Shown piece by piece: positions 18,407-27,985 of a DNA stretch of 64,000 nt; position 1 is the first letter of the stretch, and every line of letters begins with the position of its first letter. A program made the translations under genes and the position numbers. Under the pieces are notes generated by a model. It saw nothing but the letters and a program-made list of their open reading frames with translations, was not told the DNA's origin and made no database searches. This DNA comes from Ignavibacteria bacterium. GTDB taxonomy: Bacteria > Bacteroidota > Ignavibacteria > Tepidaquicellales > Tepidaquicellaceae. Location: the NCBI GenBank assembly GCA_019187405.1, contig JABAQZ010000010.1, positions 22,778-86,777 on the forward strand, given 5' to 3'.

Positions 18407-20038
18407 TCACGGGCGCGAAGCTGTAATAAAGTTGGTAGCATTATTATCGGCAATAGATAAATCCGAACCGTCAACATAGGAATCTCCGGTCAAATCGTTA
18501 TTTAGATAACCAGTAGCTCCAATGGATGCATCATTATCTATCAATCCCACATCAGAGGCATCAACAATTCCATCCTGATTTACGTCGCCGCTGTAAATGC
18601 AGTACTTAGTACCTTTTAATATTTGATTATTGCCGTATGCCTGACTTGCCGAAGTAGTGAAATCATAATTATTAACTGAACCATCACCTTTGACAAGATA
18701 AACACCACCGTTCTTGCTCCAGGTTACTATGGTGTTACGATGATTAACTACAATATAGTAATTTCCAGTGTGAGGTTTATGAAAATAGAACTGCCCGGAA
18801 AGAGTAAACGGACTGATTACACCCTTAGCAGTATCTTTAATAGTATAAGGAGATGCAGCATTTCTCAAAAAGACTGTAACGGTATCTTGTATTGCCATTT
18901 CATTAGCTCCAGAATCGAACATTCCTTCAAAAAGAAGTTTCAGATTTAAGTTTATGTAAGCTGGATTGAAATCATAAATTGAAACATCGTCAAAGGATGC
19001 ACCATCAGCACTACTTCCGCAACCATTATGAGAGCTTATACGATATCTTATCTTAACTTTATCGGATTTATAATTGCTTAAGTCAAATTGCTCAGAAGTC
19101 CATGTATTATTTGATCCATGCCAAGGTGGTTGATTTAGAGGTGGTTGAGGGGGCAAAGCAACCCAAGTGAAGCCACCATTAGTTGATACATCAAGATAAA
19201 TATAATCATAATATTGTGTATAATTACAAATAGGAGATGCTAAACTATAACGATGATAAAATGTCAACACTGGAAAGTTAGTCTTTGATAAATTTAACAC
19301 CCCTGACATTACGATTATTGGATCTGAATTCCATGCATAATTTCCACTTTTGCTATCAGTCAAACAAAACATACCTGAATTAGGATTTACTTTAGAAGTG
19401 TCCCAATTGAAACCACCCAAAAACCAATTATACTTACCATTTTCAAAATTATCAGAAAATGGAAAAACAAATGTTGGATTCGTAGAGATAAATTCCTGGA
19501 CTTTAACATCATCAATATACCAGCCATCAGCAACGGAGCTACAACCATTATGTGAGCTTAGGCGAAACCTGAACTTAACCAAATTATACTTATAATTGCT
19601 TAAGGTGAATTGTTCATGAGTCCATGCTCTATTACCACCAGTCCAAACTTTGATTTGACTCCAACTGAATCCGCCATTAGATGATATTTCAAGATAAATA
19701 TAATCATAATACTGTGTATAATTACATATAGGATAAGCTAAATCATAGCGATGATAGAATGATAAAACAGGAGAAGTAGTACCGGATAAATTTATCGATT
19801 GAGCCAATGTAACTGTTGGATCCGAATTATAAGTATAATTGCCCGTTCGACTGTCAGTAAGACAATGATTAGATGAAGAGTAAGTTGAACTTAAAGTATC
19901 CCAGTTGCCACCACCAATAATCCATTTGGCTTTACCATTTTCGAAATCATCACTAAAGTAAGTTTGAGCTCTTAGTGAAGATACACTCAGCAACAGAAGA
20001 ACTATGCCAAAAGCATAGATTGAATTTTTGATTTTCAT
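18407..20038 (-). CDS. Surface protein with two MAM-like jellyrolls and dockerin-like C-terminus
   Basis: 543 residues with a signal peptide (1-24, ending RAQ). Two tandem beta-sandwich domains of about 160 residues follow. Each begins FSDDFENGKAKWI/FSDNFENGKYNWF, passes through VLSFYHRYDL/VLTFYHRYSL, YDYIYLEISSNGGFSWSQI and SSHNGC, and ends with DGWYIDDVKV/DGASFDDVSI. This is the MAM/immune-inhibitor-like adhesive fold. The rest is the C-terminal cassette (LLFEGMFDSGANEMAIQDT, VVNHRNTIVTWS, GDVNQDGIVDASD, DLTGDSYVDGSD, ending FITASRP). Its paralogue at 34540-35889 has the same two jellyrolls but a T9SS sorting domain instead. AAGGAGAGAGAAATG precedes the start, the same ribosome-site context as the gene at 1219. 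Confidence 0.88.
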   Translation of the reverse strand: MKIKNSIYAFGIVLLLLSVSSLRAQTYFSDDFENGKAKWIIGGGNWDTLSSTYSSSNHCLTDSRTGNYTYNSDPTVTLAQSINLSGTTSPVLSFYHRYDLAYPICNYTQYYDYIYLEISSNGGFSWSQIKVWTGGNRAWTHEQFTLSNYKYNLVKFRFRLSSHNGCSSVADGWYIDDVKVQEFISTNPTFVFPFSDNFENGKYNWFLGGFNWDTSKVNPNSGMFCLTDSKSGNYAWNSDPIIVMSGVLNLSKTNFPVLTFYHRYSLASPICNYTQYYDYIYLDVSTNGGFTWVALPPQPPLNQPPWHGSNNTWTSEQFDLSNYKSDKVKIRYRISSHNGCGSSADGASFDDVSIYDFNPAYINLNLKLLFEGMFDSGANEMAIQDTVTVFLRNAASPYTIKDTAKGVISPFTLSGQFYFHKPHTGNYYIVVNHRNTIVTWSKNGGVYLVKGDGSVNNYDFTTSASQAYGNNQILKGTKYCIYSGDVNQDGIVDASDVGLIDNDASIGATGYLNNDLTGDSYVDGSDLSIADNNATNFITASRP

Positions 20039-20205
20039 TTCTCTCTCCTTGATGATTAATTTTTGAAAAAAAGTTAATTAATAAAGAACATATTCAAATT
20101 TATTCCAATTGAAGAATTGAAGCATAAAAAATTACCGAATTATCACAATACATTTTTTGAATAAAAAGTATTTAAATACAATAATTAAAGGTTTCAGTTT
20201 CATTT

Positions 20206-20226
20206 TCTCTCGAAAAAATCGAGAGA
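20206..20226. other. Perfect hairpin near the duplicated element
   Basis: TCTCTCGA (20206-20213) and TCGAGAGA (20219-20226) form an 8-bp perfect stem with a five-A loop, flanked by CATTT and AAATG. It has no T tract on either strand, so it is not an obvious terminator. It lies in the leader side of the gene starting at 20038. Confidence 0.4.
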
Positions 20227-20299
20227 AATAAAATGAAGATTTATTATATGGAAATGAAAAAGCGGGAATTATATAATCGACAAATAAAAAATCAAAGCT

Positions 20300-20612
20300 A
20301 ACCATCCCCAAAGAAAGGTCAGCTCCGGAATTAAAGCCGGAGCCAGAGGTAAAATTCCTTGAAGACTTTGCGGAAAGCAGCTCATGATTTGATTTGAGAT
20401 TAGTCATTAAGTTTATGTTTTCTATTTTGACTGTGATTGAGACTTTAATAGACTCATTCAAAAATTCATTTGCAAAATGCCGGAAATAAAAAAATCATTC
20501 CACAAGAATAATTTCGGGTTCTCTCAGAAGAAATTTTCAGAATTTATCAAAAAAGGCTGATTATTGATTAAATTTGAAGGTTTTAAAGGAGATTTCTCTC
20601 AGAAATTCTTAT
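20300..20612. repeat. Duplicated intergenic element, copy A
   Basis: About 310 bases that align with 37985-38290. The stretch 20443-20610 is nearly identical to its partner (both contain CATTTGCAAAATGCCGG, CATTCCACAAGAATAA and GAGATTTCTCTCAGAAATTC). The less conserved left part keeps a hairpin, GCTCCGG/CCGGAGC (20322-20328 and 20337-20343), whose loop differs between copies while the stem is unchanged. It contains no convincing gene. It could be a structured RNA, a regulatory region or a non-autonomous mobile element. Confidence 0.7.
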
Positions 20613-21109
20613 GTTTTTCCCAAAGATTTTAAGATTTAAAATCCAATGCTGTAAGAATTATTTCTGTTTGAAATTCTTGCAATGTCTTTTTAGCAGACAT
20701 TTAATTAAGAAATGTCTGAAGAATGGAGTTTGAAAGGTGTGAGATTAAAATTATGTGAGCTGATGAATTTTAATGCATTTTACTAAAGCAGTTATTTCAT
20801 TTATGAGATGTTATTAATGGTAACATTGATGGTGATTAGGACAAAAATCTTGATATTAAATCATTAATTATTTTTTTAATAATACATTTAAAATTCTGTT
20901 ATATATAGATAAGAAATATAGAGCTTATAGAAATGTTAAGGTAATGTTCATTACATCTGTTTATTCAAAGCAACTGCAATAGAAAGGAATCTCTAAAATC
21001 ATTTCTATTGCAGTTTACTTTAGTGAATTGACAAAAACCTGTCAAACAGTTGGAGATTTTAAATATTATTATAAGAAACTATTATTTTATAATCACAGAT
21101 AAATACAAA
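20613..21109. other. AT-rich intergenic stretch
   Basis: About 500 bases between the duplicated element and the 3' end of the 2141-residue FG-GAP gene. I see no gene, RNA gene or clear terminator. A weak pair (ATTTCTATTGCAG at 20999 and CTGCAATAGAAAGGAA at 20974) can form a hairpin around TCTCTAAAATC. Confidence 0.4.
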
Positions 21110-24100
21110 TTAAGGAGAAATTGTCGAAATAAATGCAGCAGCATTATTATCTGCTATAATTGCATCTGCACCGTCAATAATTTCATCTCCGTTTAAATCC
21201 GAATCTAAATAACCTGTCTTAAACATTGCAGCATCATTGTCTATTAATAATAAATCCGAGCCGTCAACTGCATCATCCTGATTTACATCCCCCGAATAAA
21301 TTGCGAATTTGTCTCCAACAGCGGTCATATTATTCCCGAATGCTTTTGTTATGTTATCCGTAAAATTAAAAATTTTCTTACAGACATCAAATTTTTCGGG
21401 GTAATTATTACTCCAGGTTTCTAAATGATTTCTATGCTGTATTACAAATCTATAACTTGAATCCTGTCGGACATTTGTAAAATATAAATTCCCTATTCCG
21501 TTAGAATCTAAATAACATGTATCTTCATCTATCAAATCATAAGGTGGATAAAAACTTTTGACTTGAAGTCTAATAGTATCCCCAATCATGTATCCTAAAG
21601 ATGAATTGAAAAATCCCTGAAGTAAAGCATTCAAGGTCATACTTGTAACTGTTTTCGGAGAAATATCGAGACGATAATTTTTTGAAGAATCGGCAAAATC
21701 ATACCATTCATCATTCGAATCAGAATTACTAAAGAAGAATGAATTTATTCTGACTGGTATTTCATTTTGATAAGAAGCTTTAATGTTTGTTCCCGAAGTC
21801 TGAATATAGCCAACATAAAATCTCTTACCAGGAGGTATTTTGACTGGAGGCACTATATCATGCGTAAGTGAAACTTTCCCTCCCGGTGAATATAATAGTG
21901 GAGATATATACAGCGCTTCTCCCGGTTTACCGCTTCCATTGTCAAGGTAAACTGCAAGTTTATACTGAGAGCTTACATAACTCGAATCATTGAAGCTGTA
22001 GTCCAATGCATAAATTGGATAATCTTCCGTAGGGCTTAGATTTGTAAAACCTACAGCCATTCTGCCAAGGCTGCCGTCAAAACCAGTTCCGCCATCCATT
22101 GTATCACAAGGCTCTGTATAAGAAAATTCATTGCATGTAACATCAAAACAGTAAGTTTGCAAGTCATACCCGTTAATTGGATCAAGCTCATCAATAATTG
22201 CCTGAACAATTACTGAATGAGGCGCTGGATTTACTATATTAGGCATCCTCAAATAAACAAGCGTATCAGACTGTTGGAATTCGGGAATTGTAATTAATGT
22301 ATCAAAAATAATTTCGAAAGTTTCCATGTTTTTTATCATATAATTTACCTTAACTGAGTCATCCACCATTAAGATATTTTTGTTAATTCTAGCAGAAATA
22401 TTATCCATAGATCCCCACCTTATACACACTTTTCCTTTTGCATAAATATTTCCGACAGAAATCGAATCCTCAAGATCAACCCCGCTTAATCTTCTTGCTG
22501 CCGTTAATCTTGAAAAAGAATGAATATGATTTAAAAATATCATATTGTTTGATGTATCAACAACCCCTCCTTCATAGACATAACTGGTACCCCCATCTGT
22601 GGAAGAGTAAAGACCCAGTGAAGACTCCTGAAGCGTATCAATCTCAGAATTATCATATCTGAAAATAAGATTAGCGTTTAATGCCGAATTATTACTTGGA
22701 GAAATATCAAAAAATCTGCTAACACTTGCTTTTCCAGTATCAACAAACTGCACACCGTGTTTACGAGAGATAGTTGTCATCCCAAAATTAGCATAAGAAG
22801 TTATTATAATTCCCAACCCTCCAATATCTGATAAATACGGACTATTAATAAATCGAGTCGTAGAAATGGAACCTGAATCTCCCATCAAAGTATTGCCTGG
22901 CGATTCTTGTAATCGGGCAGAATCCAAAAGAGTTATGTCATAACCATTTAGATTCAGATCACCATTACTGATTGATAGTAATCCTGAAATGGAAAAATCA
23001 GTATTCATAATAACGCCTGCAGCATTATTAATTTTAAGATTAGCATAGTTTATATTTACAGCTGAAATAATCTGAGGAGAAGTACCGTTATACTCTATTG
23101 AGCCATTTAAAATAAGAAAAGAACCGGCATTAGAAAGAGATGAACCTGAACCAGATAGTTTGAGTGTATATGATAAAATATTAAATATAGCGCCGCTATT
23201 AATCTGTAATCTGCCGAATTGATGATTGCTTCCCAATGTTGCATTTCCATTCACGGAAATTATATTAGTACTGTCAAAACTTCCTAATCCTGAAATAGAA
23301 GTAGTATTATTAAGATTAACTTCACGGACAGAAACCAGCCCATTGTTTAAAAATGAAATACCGTTGATAAAGATTGAACCTTTTCCTGAAATCACACCTC
23401 CGGTATTCAAAGTCAGACCTATTCCTCCTATACCTTTTATATTGAGGGATTTCAAAGAATCAATAGCAATACTTGATCCGGATTCAAGAATTAAGTTATA
23501 AGCACTGTCGCTTTCTGTTATGGAAATTATGTGGGAATTTTGAATTGTAATTTCATCGCTTGTATTATCGGGAGAACTTGGAGCTGAAATCCAATTGCTA
23601 CCACCATTGGTTGACATTTCCCATGTTAAAGGTGAATTCCAGTTGCCGGAAGTTCTTGTTCTGAATTCTTTATTGGAAGGTGAGCCGATAGCGGAAGCGA
23701 GGTACAAATAAGATTTTCCAGTGAACGAATTATATCCTTGAGCCCCGACAATTACATCAGGAAATCCATCGCTGTTCACATCACCTGCAGATGAGACTGC
23801 CAAACCAAAGTCATCACCGGGTGCTTCTCCAACCAGCGTAATGTCAGCAACATTATTCATCTGGGCTCCTCCAAAGAATATGTTTGCCATCCCTCTGTCC
23901 GATTCAAAATGCTCGCTCCCGACAATTAAATCAGAATACCCGTCATTGTTCATATCTCCAAGTGAAGCAACAATACCTCCAAAAACATCAGTTGGTGATG
24001 CTCCGGTCATAAGCACATCTGCAGTTGTATCCATTAATGTCCCGCCGAAATAAATGAATGCTTTCCCTTTGCCTCCGTTAAATTCCGATGCACCGACTGC

Positions 24101-27100
24101 AACATCAGAAAAACCATCTCCATTAACATCACCCGCTGTCGAAACAGAAAATCCGAAGTTGTCAGCTAATTGTTCTCCAACCATTTTCACATCTGCAACG
24201 TTATCCATTGATGCTCCTCCAAAAAATATATGTGCTTTTCCTTTACTTGGTTCTGAAAAGTCATGAGCAGAACCGACAATGACATCCGAGAAACCATCTC
24301 CGTTCACATCGCCGGCAGTTGAAACTGACATTCCAAAAAGATCATTTGATGCTTCACCGTTCATTACAACATCTGCAGTATTATTCATCGATGCTCCGCC
24401 ATAAAAAATGTACGCTCTTCCGGTACTTGACCCATACCTGTAAGCCCCTACAATAACATCTGAATATAGGTCTCCATTCACATTCCCGGCAGAAGAAACC
24501 CAAACTCCAAAGTGTCCTCCTTCACCAGTCATTACTACATCAGGAGAATTATCCATATTCGCTCCGCCAAGAAATATGTATGCTCTGCCAACATTTGTAC
24601 TGTACCAACCTGCTCCAACAATTACGTCTGAATATCCGTCATTATTTACATCTCCTGCAGATGAAACTGAACAGCCAAAATTGTTATTTATTCCCTCTCC
24701 GGTCATTGTTACATCAGCAACATTATCCAGCAATGCTCCTCCGTAATAAATGTATGCTCTTCCGTAATCTGTAGTTGTAGTATACTCCGGCGAACCAACA
24801 ATGAAATCATCATATCCATCATTATTTACATCACCAGCAGATGAAACTGCAGCACCAAATGAGACCAGTGTCTCCTCACCATTCAAAACTAAATCGGAAA
24901 TAATCTCACCATTCGCTCTGTAATCATAAACATAAACTTTCCCGGTGTATGAATTATAAAACAGCGTTCCAATAATGAATTCGAGATGACCGTCTCCGTT
25001 AATATCACCTCCAGCTGAAACTGCTACAAGGTTCTCACCCGGAGTCTCCTCATACTTAATTATATCCGGAATAATATCCATCGAAGCACCGCCAAAATAA
25101 ACATACGCTTTACCGCTAAACGGTTCAGCCATTATAATATCAGAGAATCCGTCTTTGTTCAGATCACCTGCACTAGCAAGCGTATTTGCATTACCTAGAA
25201 ACGCACCTGATTCTGAGCCAATAAATGTATAGTCTGCTGAATTGTTCATAGAACTTCCTCCATAAAACAAATATACTTTTCCCTTATTTGAATCAAAACG
25301 GTAAGCTCCTACGAGTACATCTGAAAATCCATCACCGTTCACATCTCCGGCAGATGAGACACTTTCTCCGAAATAACCAACTTCTCCAACCAAAGGAATA
25401 TCAGCAGTAGCATCCATCGATGGCTCTCCATAAAAAATATATGCTTTTCCAACATTGCTCAAATAACCCCTTGCACCGACAATTACATCAGAATAGCCGT
25501 CTTTGTTCACATCGCCTGCTGATGAAACGGCAGTACCAAAGTAATTATTTGCTGATTCGCCATCCATAATGACATCCGGAATGGTATCCATGGGTGACCC
25601 ACCATAATAAATATACGCTCTACCCTTATTTGAACTGAATTGACTTGCTCCGACAATTACATCAGGATAACCATCTTTATTAACATCACCTGCTGAGGAA
25701 ACTGACATTCCAAACATACTATTTGGCTCACCGGTCATAATTCTATCCGGGACATTATCCATAGATGGTCCTCCAAATAAAATATAAACTCTGCCTGAGT
25801 CTGAATTGTACCTTCCAGCTCCGAAAATTGCATCGGAGTATCCGTCTTTATTCACATCGGCTGATGAAACGCTGATTCCAAGTTCGCTATCCGGTTCTCC
25901 AAGCATAACTATATCAGGAATAGTATCCCAAATAGCTCCGCCAAAAAAGATATAAGCTTTGCCTGTATCATGACCGTCCCCGGAACCGATAACTACGTCA
26001 TTATAACCGTCACCATTCATATCACCGGAACTAACGCAGCTTCCGAAATATTCAAATGTATTGGGTCCGGTTAGTACTCTGCTTGATGAATTTGAAGTAA
26101 TATTTCCACTCACGCTATAATCATATAAATACACTCTTCCTCTGTTTGAATTACATCTAAAGGCACCGACAAGAAAATCAGTATTACCATCACCGGTTAC
26201 ATCACTTCCGCCTGCAACTTCCGAGGCAAAAGTAGCATCATTGATAATTATATCGGCAGTGTTATTCATTGTTGAATTTCCAAAATACACATATACTTTT
26301 CCTATACCTCCTATATAGGCCACAACAACTACGTCAGAATAACCATCTTTGTTTATATCTCCAGCAGATGAGATTGCACATCCAAAAAAATCATTTGAAC
26401 TTTCACCTGTCATTGTAACATCGGCAGAACCATCCATTAACGAACCTCCATAAAAAACATATGTTCTTCCCATATTACCATTGTACCTGTCAGCCGATAC
26501 GATTACATCTGAAAATCCGTCACCGTTGAAGTCGCCGGCATTGGAAACAAATATTCCAAAAAGACCCGGTTCACCTGATTGCAAAGTAACATCTGCGGAT
26601 GCATCCACTGATGCTCCACCAAAAAATATATATGCTTTTCCGGCATAATGAGCTCCGACTATCACGTCATCAAATCCATCCTTGTTAACATCGCCTGCTG
26701 ATGATACCGAGATTCCAAAATGGTCATTATTTCCTTGACCATTCACAATTACATCCGGGACATTGTTCATTGGGGCTCCGCCAAAGTAAATATAAGCCTT
26801 GCCTTTGTTTGAACTATTGCCATCTGCTCCAATGATTATATCATCGTATCCGTCATTATTCATATCTGCGGCTCTACATATACCAAAAAGATCACCAGTG
26901 TTTTCTCCTGTCATTGTAACATCCGCAATTGTATCCAAAGGAGCTCCGCCGTAGAAGACATAGACTCTTCCTGTGTTGGAATTATAATGACTTGCTCCAA
27001 CAATGAGATCGCCATAGCTGTCTCCATTCACGTTTGCCAATGAAAGATGGTACCCAAACTCACTGCTGTCGGTTTCTCCGTTTAATATTACATCAGGCTC

Positions 27101-27535
27101 GGAATCCACATTAGGGCCTCCAAAATATAAATATACGCGACCCGGATTATTGTATGTAGCTCCAATAGCTATGTCATTGAACCCATCCCCATTTACATCA
27201 GCTGACATACTAACCTCACACCCAAAATATTCATTTGAACTGAATCCATCAAAAATTCTTCTTTGTATAAAATCAGGCTCATACTCTCCCTGCATTATCT
27301 TTGCCCCGTTTTCATCACGAAGACTCTCAAGCCAGGCCTGTGTAACTCCTTTCGGAAGTGAATCCTTTCTTTGACTTGCTGATTGGAAATTGCTCATTTG
27401 TCCGGCAGACATTAGCTGCGGACTTTGAGGTAAGTGGGGATAATTCTTTTCAATCCAGTTTGCATTTGAATTGATTGCAGTTAAAAGGGATGTGGAAAAA
27501 ATTAAAAGGAAAATGTGGTAAATGACTGCTTTCAT
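21110..27535 (-). CDS. Giant surface protein: 21 FG-GAP repeats (three propellers), beta-solenoid-like region, dockerin-like C-terminus
   Basis: 2141 residues with a signal peptide (1-25). About residues 85-1280 hold 21 FG-GAP repeats with loops such as GDVNGDGFSD followed by VIVGA. Repeats 7 and 14 are the odd ones, each followed by a YDY-x-x-x-G-x-I signature (YDYSVSGNI, YDYRANGEI), consistent with three seven-bladed propellers. From about 1281 (SGNWNSPLTWEMS) there is a strand-rich beta-solenoid-like region, then a jellyroll-like block (DNGSGKPGEA, FYVGYIQTSGTNIK). The last 160 residues are the dockerin-like cassette (GDVNQDDAVDGSD, DLNGDEIIDGAD, ending FISTISP). It aligns with the 10090-15516 protein over the whole length apart from one extra central propeller, so the two arose by duplication. 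Probably an adhesin; no T9SS sorting domain. Confidence 0.9.
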   Translation of the reverse strand: MKAVIYHIFLLIFSTSLLTAINSNANWIEKNYPHLPQSPQLMSAGQMSNFQSASQRKDSLPKGVTQAWLESLRDENGAKIMQGEYEPDFIQRRIFDGFSSNEYFGCEVSMSADVNGDGFNDIAIGATYNNPGRVYLYFGGPNVDSEPDVILNGETDSSEFGYHLSLANVNGDSYGDLIVGASHYNSNTGRVYVFYGGAPLDTIADVTMTGENTGDLFGICRAADMNNDGYDDIIIGADGNSSNKGKAYIYFGGAPMNNVPDVIVNGQGNNDHFGISVSSAGDVNKDGFDDVIVGAHYAGKAYIFFGGASVDASADVTLQSGEPGLFGIFVSNAGDFNGDGFSDVIVSADRYNGNMGRTYVFYGGSLMDGSADVTMTGESSNDFFGCAISSAGDINKDGYSDVVVVAYIGGIGKVYVYFGNSTMNNTADIIINDATFASEVAGGSDVTGDGNTDFLVGAFRCNSNRGRVYLYDYSVSGNITSNSSSRVLTGPNTFEYFGSCVSSGDMNGDGYNDVVIGSGDGHDTGKAYIFFGGAIWDTIPDIVMLGEPDSELGISVSSADVNKDGYSDAIFGAGRYNSDSGRVYILFGGPSMDNVPDRIMTGEPNSMFGMSVSSAGDVNKDGYPDVIVGASQFSSNKGRAYIYYGGSPMDTIPDVIMDGESANNYFGTAVSSAGDVNKDGYSDVIVGARGYLSNVGKAYIFYGEPSMDATADIPLVGEVGYFGESVSSAGDVNGDGFSDVLVGAYRFDSNKGKVYLFYGGSSMNNSADYTFIGSESGAFLGNANTLASAGDLNKDGFSDIIMAEPFSGKAYVYFGGASMDIIPDIIKYEETPGENLVAVSAGGDINGDGHLEFIIGTLFYNSYTGKVYVYDYRANGEIISDLVLNGEETLVSFGAAVSSAGDVNNDGYDDFIVGSPEYTTTTDYGRAYIYYGGALLDNVADVTMTGEGINNNFGCSVSSAGDVNNDGYSDVIVGAGWYSTNVGRAYIFLGGANMDNSPDVVMTGEGGHFGVWVSSAGNVNGDLYSDVIVGAYRYGSSTGRAYIFYGGASMNNTADVVMNGEASNDLFGMSVSTAGDVNGDGFSDVIVGSAHDFSEPSKGKAHIFFGGASMDNVADVKMVGEQLADNFGFSVSTAGDVNGDGFSDVAVGASEFNGGKGKAFIYFGGTLMDTTADVLMTGASPTDVFGGIVASLGDMNNDGYSDLIVGSEHFESDRGMANIFFGGAQMNNVADITLVGEAPGDDFGLAVSSAGDVNSDGFPDVIVGAQGYNSFTGKSYLYLASAIGSPSNKEFRTRTSGNWNSPLTWEMSTNGGSNWISAPSSPDNTSDEITIQNSHIISITESDSAYNLILESGSSIAIDSLKSLNIKGIGGIGLTLNTGGVISGKGSIFINGISFLNNGLVSVREVNLNNTTSISGLGSFDSTNIISVNGNATLGSNHQFGRLQINSGAIFNILSYTLKLSGSGSSLSNAGSFLILNGSIEYNGTSPQIISAVNINYANLKINNAAGVIMNTDFSISGLLSISNGDLNLNGYDITLLDSARLQESPGNTLMGDSGSISTTRFINSPYLSDIGGLGIIITSYANFGMTTISRKHGVQFVDTGKASVSRFFDISPSNNSALNANLIFRYDNSEIDTLQESSLGLYSSTDGGTSYVYEGGVVDTSNNMIFLNHIHSFSRLTAARRLSGVDLEDSISVGNIYAKGKVCIRWGSMDNISARINKNILMVDDSVKVNYMIKNMETFEIIFDTLITIPEFQQSDTLVYLRMPNIVNPAPHSVIVQAIIDELDPINGYDLQTYCFDVTCNEFSYTEPCDTMDGGTGFDGSLGRMAVGFTNLSPTEDYPIYALDYSFNDSSYVSSQYKLAVYLDNGSGKPGEALYISPLLYSPGGKVSLTHDIVPPVKIPPGKRFYVGYIQTSGTNIKASYQNEIPVRINSFFFSNSDSNDEWYDFADSSKNYRLDISPKTVTSMTLNALLQGFFNSSLGYMIGDTIRLQVKSFYPPYDLIDEDTCYLDSNGIGNLYFTNVRQDSSYRFVIQHRNHLETWSNNYPEKFDVCKKIFNFTDNITKAFGNNMTAVGDKFAIYSGDVNQDDAVDGSDLLLIDNDAAMFKTGYLDSDLNGDEIIDGADAIIADNNAAAFISTISP

Positions 27536-27985
27536 AGTTCTTAATTTAGTGGGTTTGAAAAACTCCTTAATACAAATTTATTAAATATAGATATTAAATA
27601 CTAAAAAATTTTATTATTCAGCTTTTATGGCATCAGCAGTAAGCCGGATCCTTAAATTAGCAAATCCCGCGCGGCAACAATGCACGACACACACTGAATT
27701 CGGGGTGCTCTTAATGTGCATCCTATATCCAAAACATTTAACTGCCTGATTATTCATTCATTATCACTTTCTAAAATTGATTTAATCATTTTCCTGTTTA
27801 AAGAACTTTCAACAAACTTATCCCAACTTACACTTTATTGCAAAAATAATTATCGGGGTTTTTCTCAAAACTTTTGCAATGAAAAACTTTAATAACGCAC
27901 TGATTTAAAAGAACTTGACCCAAATATCTCTCAGGAAATCAGCAAAAAAAGAAAGAAATAATCACAATGAAAAATATAAACTCAG
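27536..27985. other. Intergenic stretch upstream of the 21-repeat gene
   Basis: About 450 bases. Apart from the GC-rich patch and small open frame at 27614-27757, the sequence is ordinary AT-rich DNA. It must contain the promoter of the giant gene that starts at 27535 on the minus strand, but I cannot pick out the boxes. Confidence 0.4.
27614..27757 (-). CDS. Possible 47-residue protein in a GC-rich patch
   Basis: An ATG-started frame encodes 47 residues including Cys/Arg-rich NSVCVVHCCRAGFANLRIR. The underlying DNA (about 27655-27715) is clearly more GC-rich than its surroundings (CCCGCGCGGCAACAATGC), which is unusual here. It may be a transferred or repetitive fragment whose frame is open by chance, or a small gene. 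No ribosome site or family is recognised. Confidence 0.25.
   Translation of the reverse strand: MNNQAVKCFGYRMHIKSTPNSVCVVHCCRAGFANLRIRLTADAIKAE

Noticed and set aside
20132..20461. 109-residue minus-strand open frame, similar at its start to one at 37833-38144
   Set aside because: The two frames agree only over the first 45 or so residues, and the DNA similarity is higher beyond their start codons than inside them. The likeness comes from the duplicated intergenic element, not from a protein.
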